The position numbers were made by a program, and so were the translations under genes. This document shows, piece by piece, positions 19,952 through 21,196 of a stretch of 21,196 nt of DNA. This DNA is from a virus. The DNA lies in the IMG/VR virus record IMGVR_UViG_3300021197_000090, positions 1 to 21,196 of that record; one strand, 5' to 3'. Positions within the stretch are counted from its first letter, which is position 1, and the number at the start of each line of letters is the position of its first letter. The notes under the pieces were generated by a model. It saw only the letters and a program-made list of their open reading frames with translations, searched no databases and was not told where the DNA came from.

Positions 19952-20860
19952 CTATTGTTCCCTCTGTTGACGGCGAATTTCGGCTTCATATTTCTTGAGA
20001 CCACGTTCATCGTTTATACCAAGTTCCCTAGCCATTCTAAGCTGCTCTTGCGTCATACGCACACGATTGCCCTTGTAAGCTGAAGACCCGCCCGTAGTGG
20101 GGGCGACTGGAGACCTACCTTTTGGCCTTTGCTTCGGACTTGGCCCTGACTTTAACTCAGGAAATACTTTTTGTAAACGTCCGTTAAGTTGCGAATAATA
20201 TTCATCGCTATTCTTGTCGAACCCTTCCAAATCTAATTGCACATCTATGGCCCGTGCAGCGGCTGTTTCTCGTTCAAAACCTGTGGCATTAAACCAGTTA
20301 TTTTGCTGCCACCAGCCCATTGCCTTCTCAGGTGGCTGATTGCCCTGCGCCTGCTGTTGGCGCTGTGGCTGCTGTTGTTGGCGTTGTTGCTGTCTTTGCA
20401 CGTCCTGCCGCCGATATTGATCAGTGGCCTGTGCAACGCGCATTGCCGCTCTCATGTCGGCTATCTGCTCTTGGAAGTTAACTTGGGCGTCAGTGTCACC
20501 CTCCTCCACGGCCTTGTGCAGCGCCTGCTTGGTCTGCTGGTACTTCGCGTTAAACTCTTGCTCTGCGTTCTGCTGCGATCCCTGCTCAAGACGCTCTAGC
20601 CGCTTTTGCAGTTGCGCGTTATGTTCCTGTATTTGCCGCGCCTGTATTTCAGCCTCCCTGCGCTGCGATACGAGCTTGCTGATGCGCTTTTGCACCTTGG
20701 GGCCGTAGTCTGGCTCCTGCTCCTCCGCAACATCAGCGGCCTCCTCCTTGGCCTCTTTGACGGGATCGTCAGTGATTTCTATTTCAAAATCTTCTGGCTC
20801 ACCCTTGGCCGCTTGGATTTCGGCCTCGATTTCTTCAAGAATTTTCTCTTGTTCTGACAT
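19952..20860 (-). CDS. Head scaffolding protein candidate, 302 aa
   Basis: The protein is charged, helical and without hydrophobic core segments, as scaffolds are. The N-terminus is acidic (MSEQEKILEEIEAEIQAAKG). A coiled coil spans about residues 55-145 (KVQKRISKLVSQRREAEIQA). A Gln/Arg-rich run lies at about 155-172. A segment with GWWQQNNWFNATGFERETAA (about 182-201) and DEYYSQLNGRLQKVFPEL (about 219-236) is typical of phage scaffolds. A C-terminal Arg-rich helix (about 268-302) could bind capsid protein. It is encoded between the co-chaperonin and the capsid module, as expected for a scaffold. Removal by a protease cannot be judged. Confidence 0.85.
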   Translation of the reverse strand: MSEQEKILEEIEAEIQAAKGEPEDFEIEITDDPVKEAKEEAADVAEEQEPDYGPKVQKRISKLVSQRREAEIQARQIQEHNAQLQKRLERLEQGSQQNAEQEFNAKYQQTKQALHKAVEEGDTDAQVNFQEQIADMRAAMRVAQATDQYRRQDVQRQQQRQQQQPQRQQQAQGNQPPEKAMGWWQQNNWFNATGFERETAAARAIDVQLDLEGFDKNSDEYYSQLNGRLQKVFPELKSGPSPKQRPKGRSPVAPTTGGSSAYKGNRVRMTQEQLRMARELGINDERGLKKYEAEIRRQQREQ

Positions 20861-20864
20861 TGCC

Positions 20865-21191
20865 CTACCCCAAATATGCGGCGACTTCGACGCCCTCTGG
20901 CAGAATAGACGTTAGCTCATCGTCATTCAGCAGAAGGAATTTCACGCCCTTTACAACAATTTTCTGACCAGCGTATTTACCGTAGGTCACGCGATCTCCG
21001 ATTTGCGGCATAACGTCAGACTTCCAACGCTCCCCCGTGTCGCGGTCACGATATGCTAAATCACCCATCGCACAGACGGTGCCGTGGGCGGTCAGGTATT
21101 CCTCGTTGTCCTTTGAGGTGTCTGGCAGCAGAATGCCGCCTGCGGTCTTCATTTTTACCTGATTTGGCTGAACCAAGACCTTCCAATTCAT
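20865..21191 (-). CDS. groES: Phage GroES-type co-chaperonin, 108 aa
   Basis: The protein has the GroES (Cpn10) pattern: an N-terminal strand (MNWKVLVQPNQVKMK), the mobile-loop/roof part TAGGILLPDTS, then GTVCAMGDLAY, PQIGDRVTYGKYAGQKIVVK and FLLLNDDELTSIL. GDRV-x-YGKYAG is the most diagnostic stretch. GroES caps GroEL and encloses a folding chamber; the I-L-L at the loop corresponds to the hydrophobic tripeptide that docks on GroEL. Encoded next to scaffold and capsid, it probably helps host GroEL fold the capsid protein, as T4 gp31 does. The length is near the usual 95-100 aa plus an insertion (RDRDTGERW) between strands. The ATG lies 5 bases from the window edge, so its ribosome site is not visible. 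Confidence 0.92.
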   Translation of the reverse strand: MNWKVLVQPNQVKMKTAGGILLPDTSKDNEEYLTAHGTVCAMGDLAYRDRDTGERWKSDVMPQIGDRVTYGKYAGQKIVVKGVKFLLLNDDELTSILPEGVEVAAYLG

Positions 21192-21196
21192 GGGAA

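Noticed and set aside
1-21196. tRNA genes, integrase, attachment sites or insertion sequences
   Set aside because: I looked on both strands and saw no cloverleaf-like segment, recombinase motif or terminal repeats; nearly all DNA is accounted for by minus-strand late genes.

Overview
The window is a contiguous piece of a tailed-phage late region. All 29 coding regions I can support are on the minus strand and are packed almost without gaps, many joined by ATGA, TAATG or TGATG stop/start overlaps. Recognisable late functions are a GroES-type co-chaperonin, a scaffold-like protein, a Mu gpT-type major capsid protein, two adaptor-like proteins, a tail fibre, a glycine-rich adhesin, a holin/M15-endopeptidase lysis set, a nozzle-like protein and a run of large internal virion proteins. 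No tape-measure, tail-tube or sheath gene is visible, and the nozzle plus internal-virion set points to a short-tailed (podovirus-like) phage. Several domains (the 'SDLQIYHDGS' fibre segment, the 'MSHFAKI' small protein, TGV/TGAVG repeats, the 'MAITQAMC' protein) are ones I know from marine phages, including cyanophages and phages of marine alphaproteobacteria. The host is inferred to be a marine bacterium; nothing here identifies it.

Transcription runs right to left. Block 1 (21191-17966) is the head module: GroES-like protein, scaffold, a conserved 160-aa protein, a capsid-associated protein and the major capsid protein, closed by a terminator at about 17901-17930. Block 2 (17808-17124) is a two-gene cassette of unknown acidic proteins, closed by a second terminator with the same 20-base hairpin (17077-17096). 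Block 3 (16988-13560) holds structural proteins and two adaptor-like head-tail connector candidates. Block 4 (13558-10584) holds the host-recognition genes: fibre, glycine-rich adhesin and a small conserved protein. Block 5 (10584-9275) is lysis: three small membrane proteins and a zinc endopeptidase. Block 6 (9275-1) holds the nozzle-like protein, three small proteins, a glycine-zipper protein, a GNAT-like protein and three large internal-virion candidates, the last running off the left edge.

The genes fit one programme. The co-chaperonin and scaffold assist capsid folding and assembly. Connector and nozzle proteins close the head and build the tail. Fibre and adhesin bind the cell, internal proteins probably form the ejection channel, and the lysis set releases progeny. 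Regulation visible in the sequence is concentrated between 16341 and 17965: twin UUCG-loop terminators, GC-rich intercistronic hairpins, a motif shared downstream of both terminators, and competing stems around one ribosome-binding site.

There is no gene-free stretch longer than 300 bases. The longest gaps are 17809-17965 and 16989-17123. I saw no tRNA, integrase, insertion sequence, CRISPR array or attachment site.
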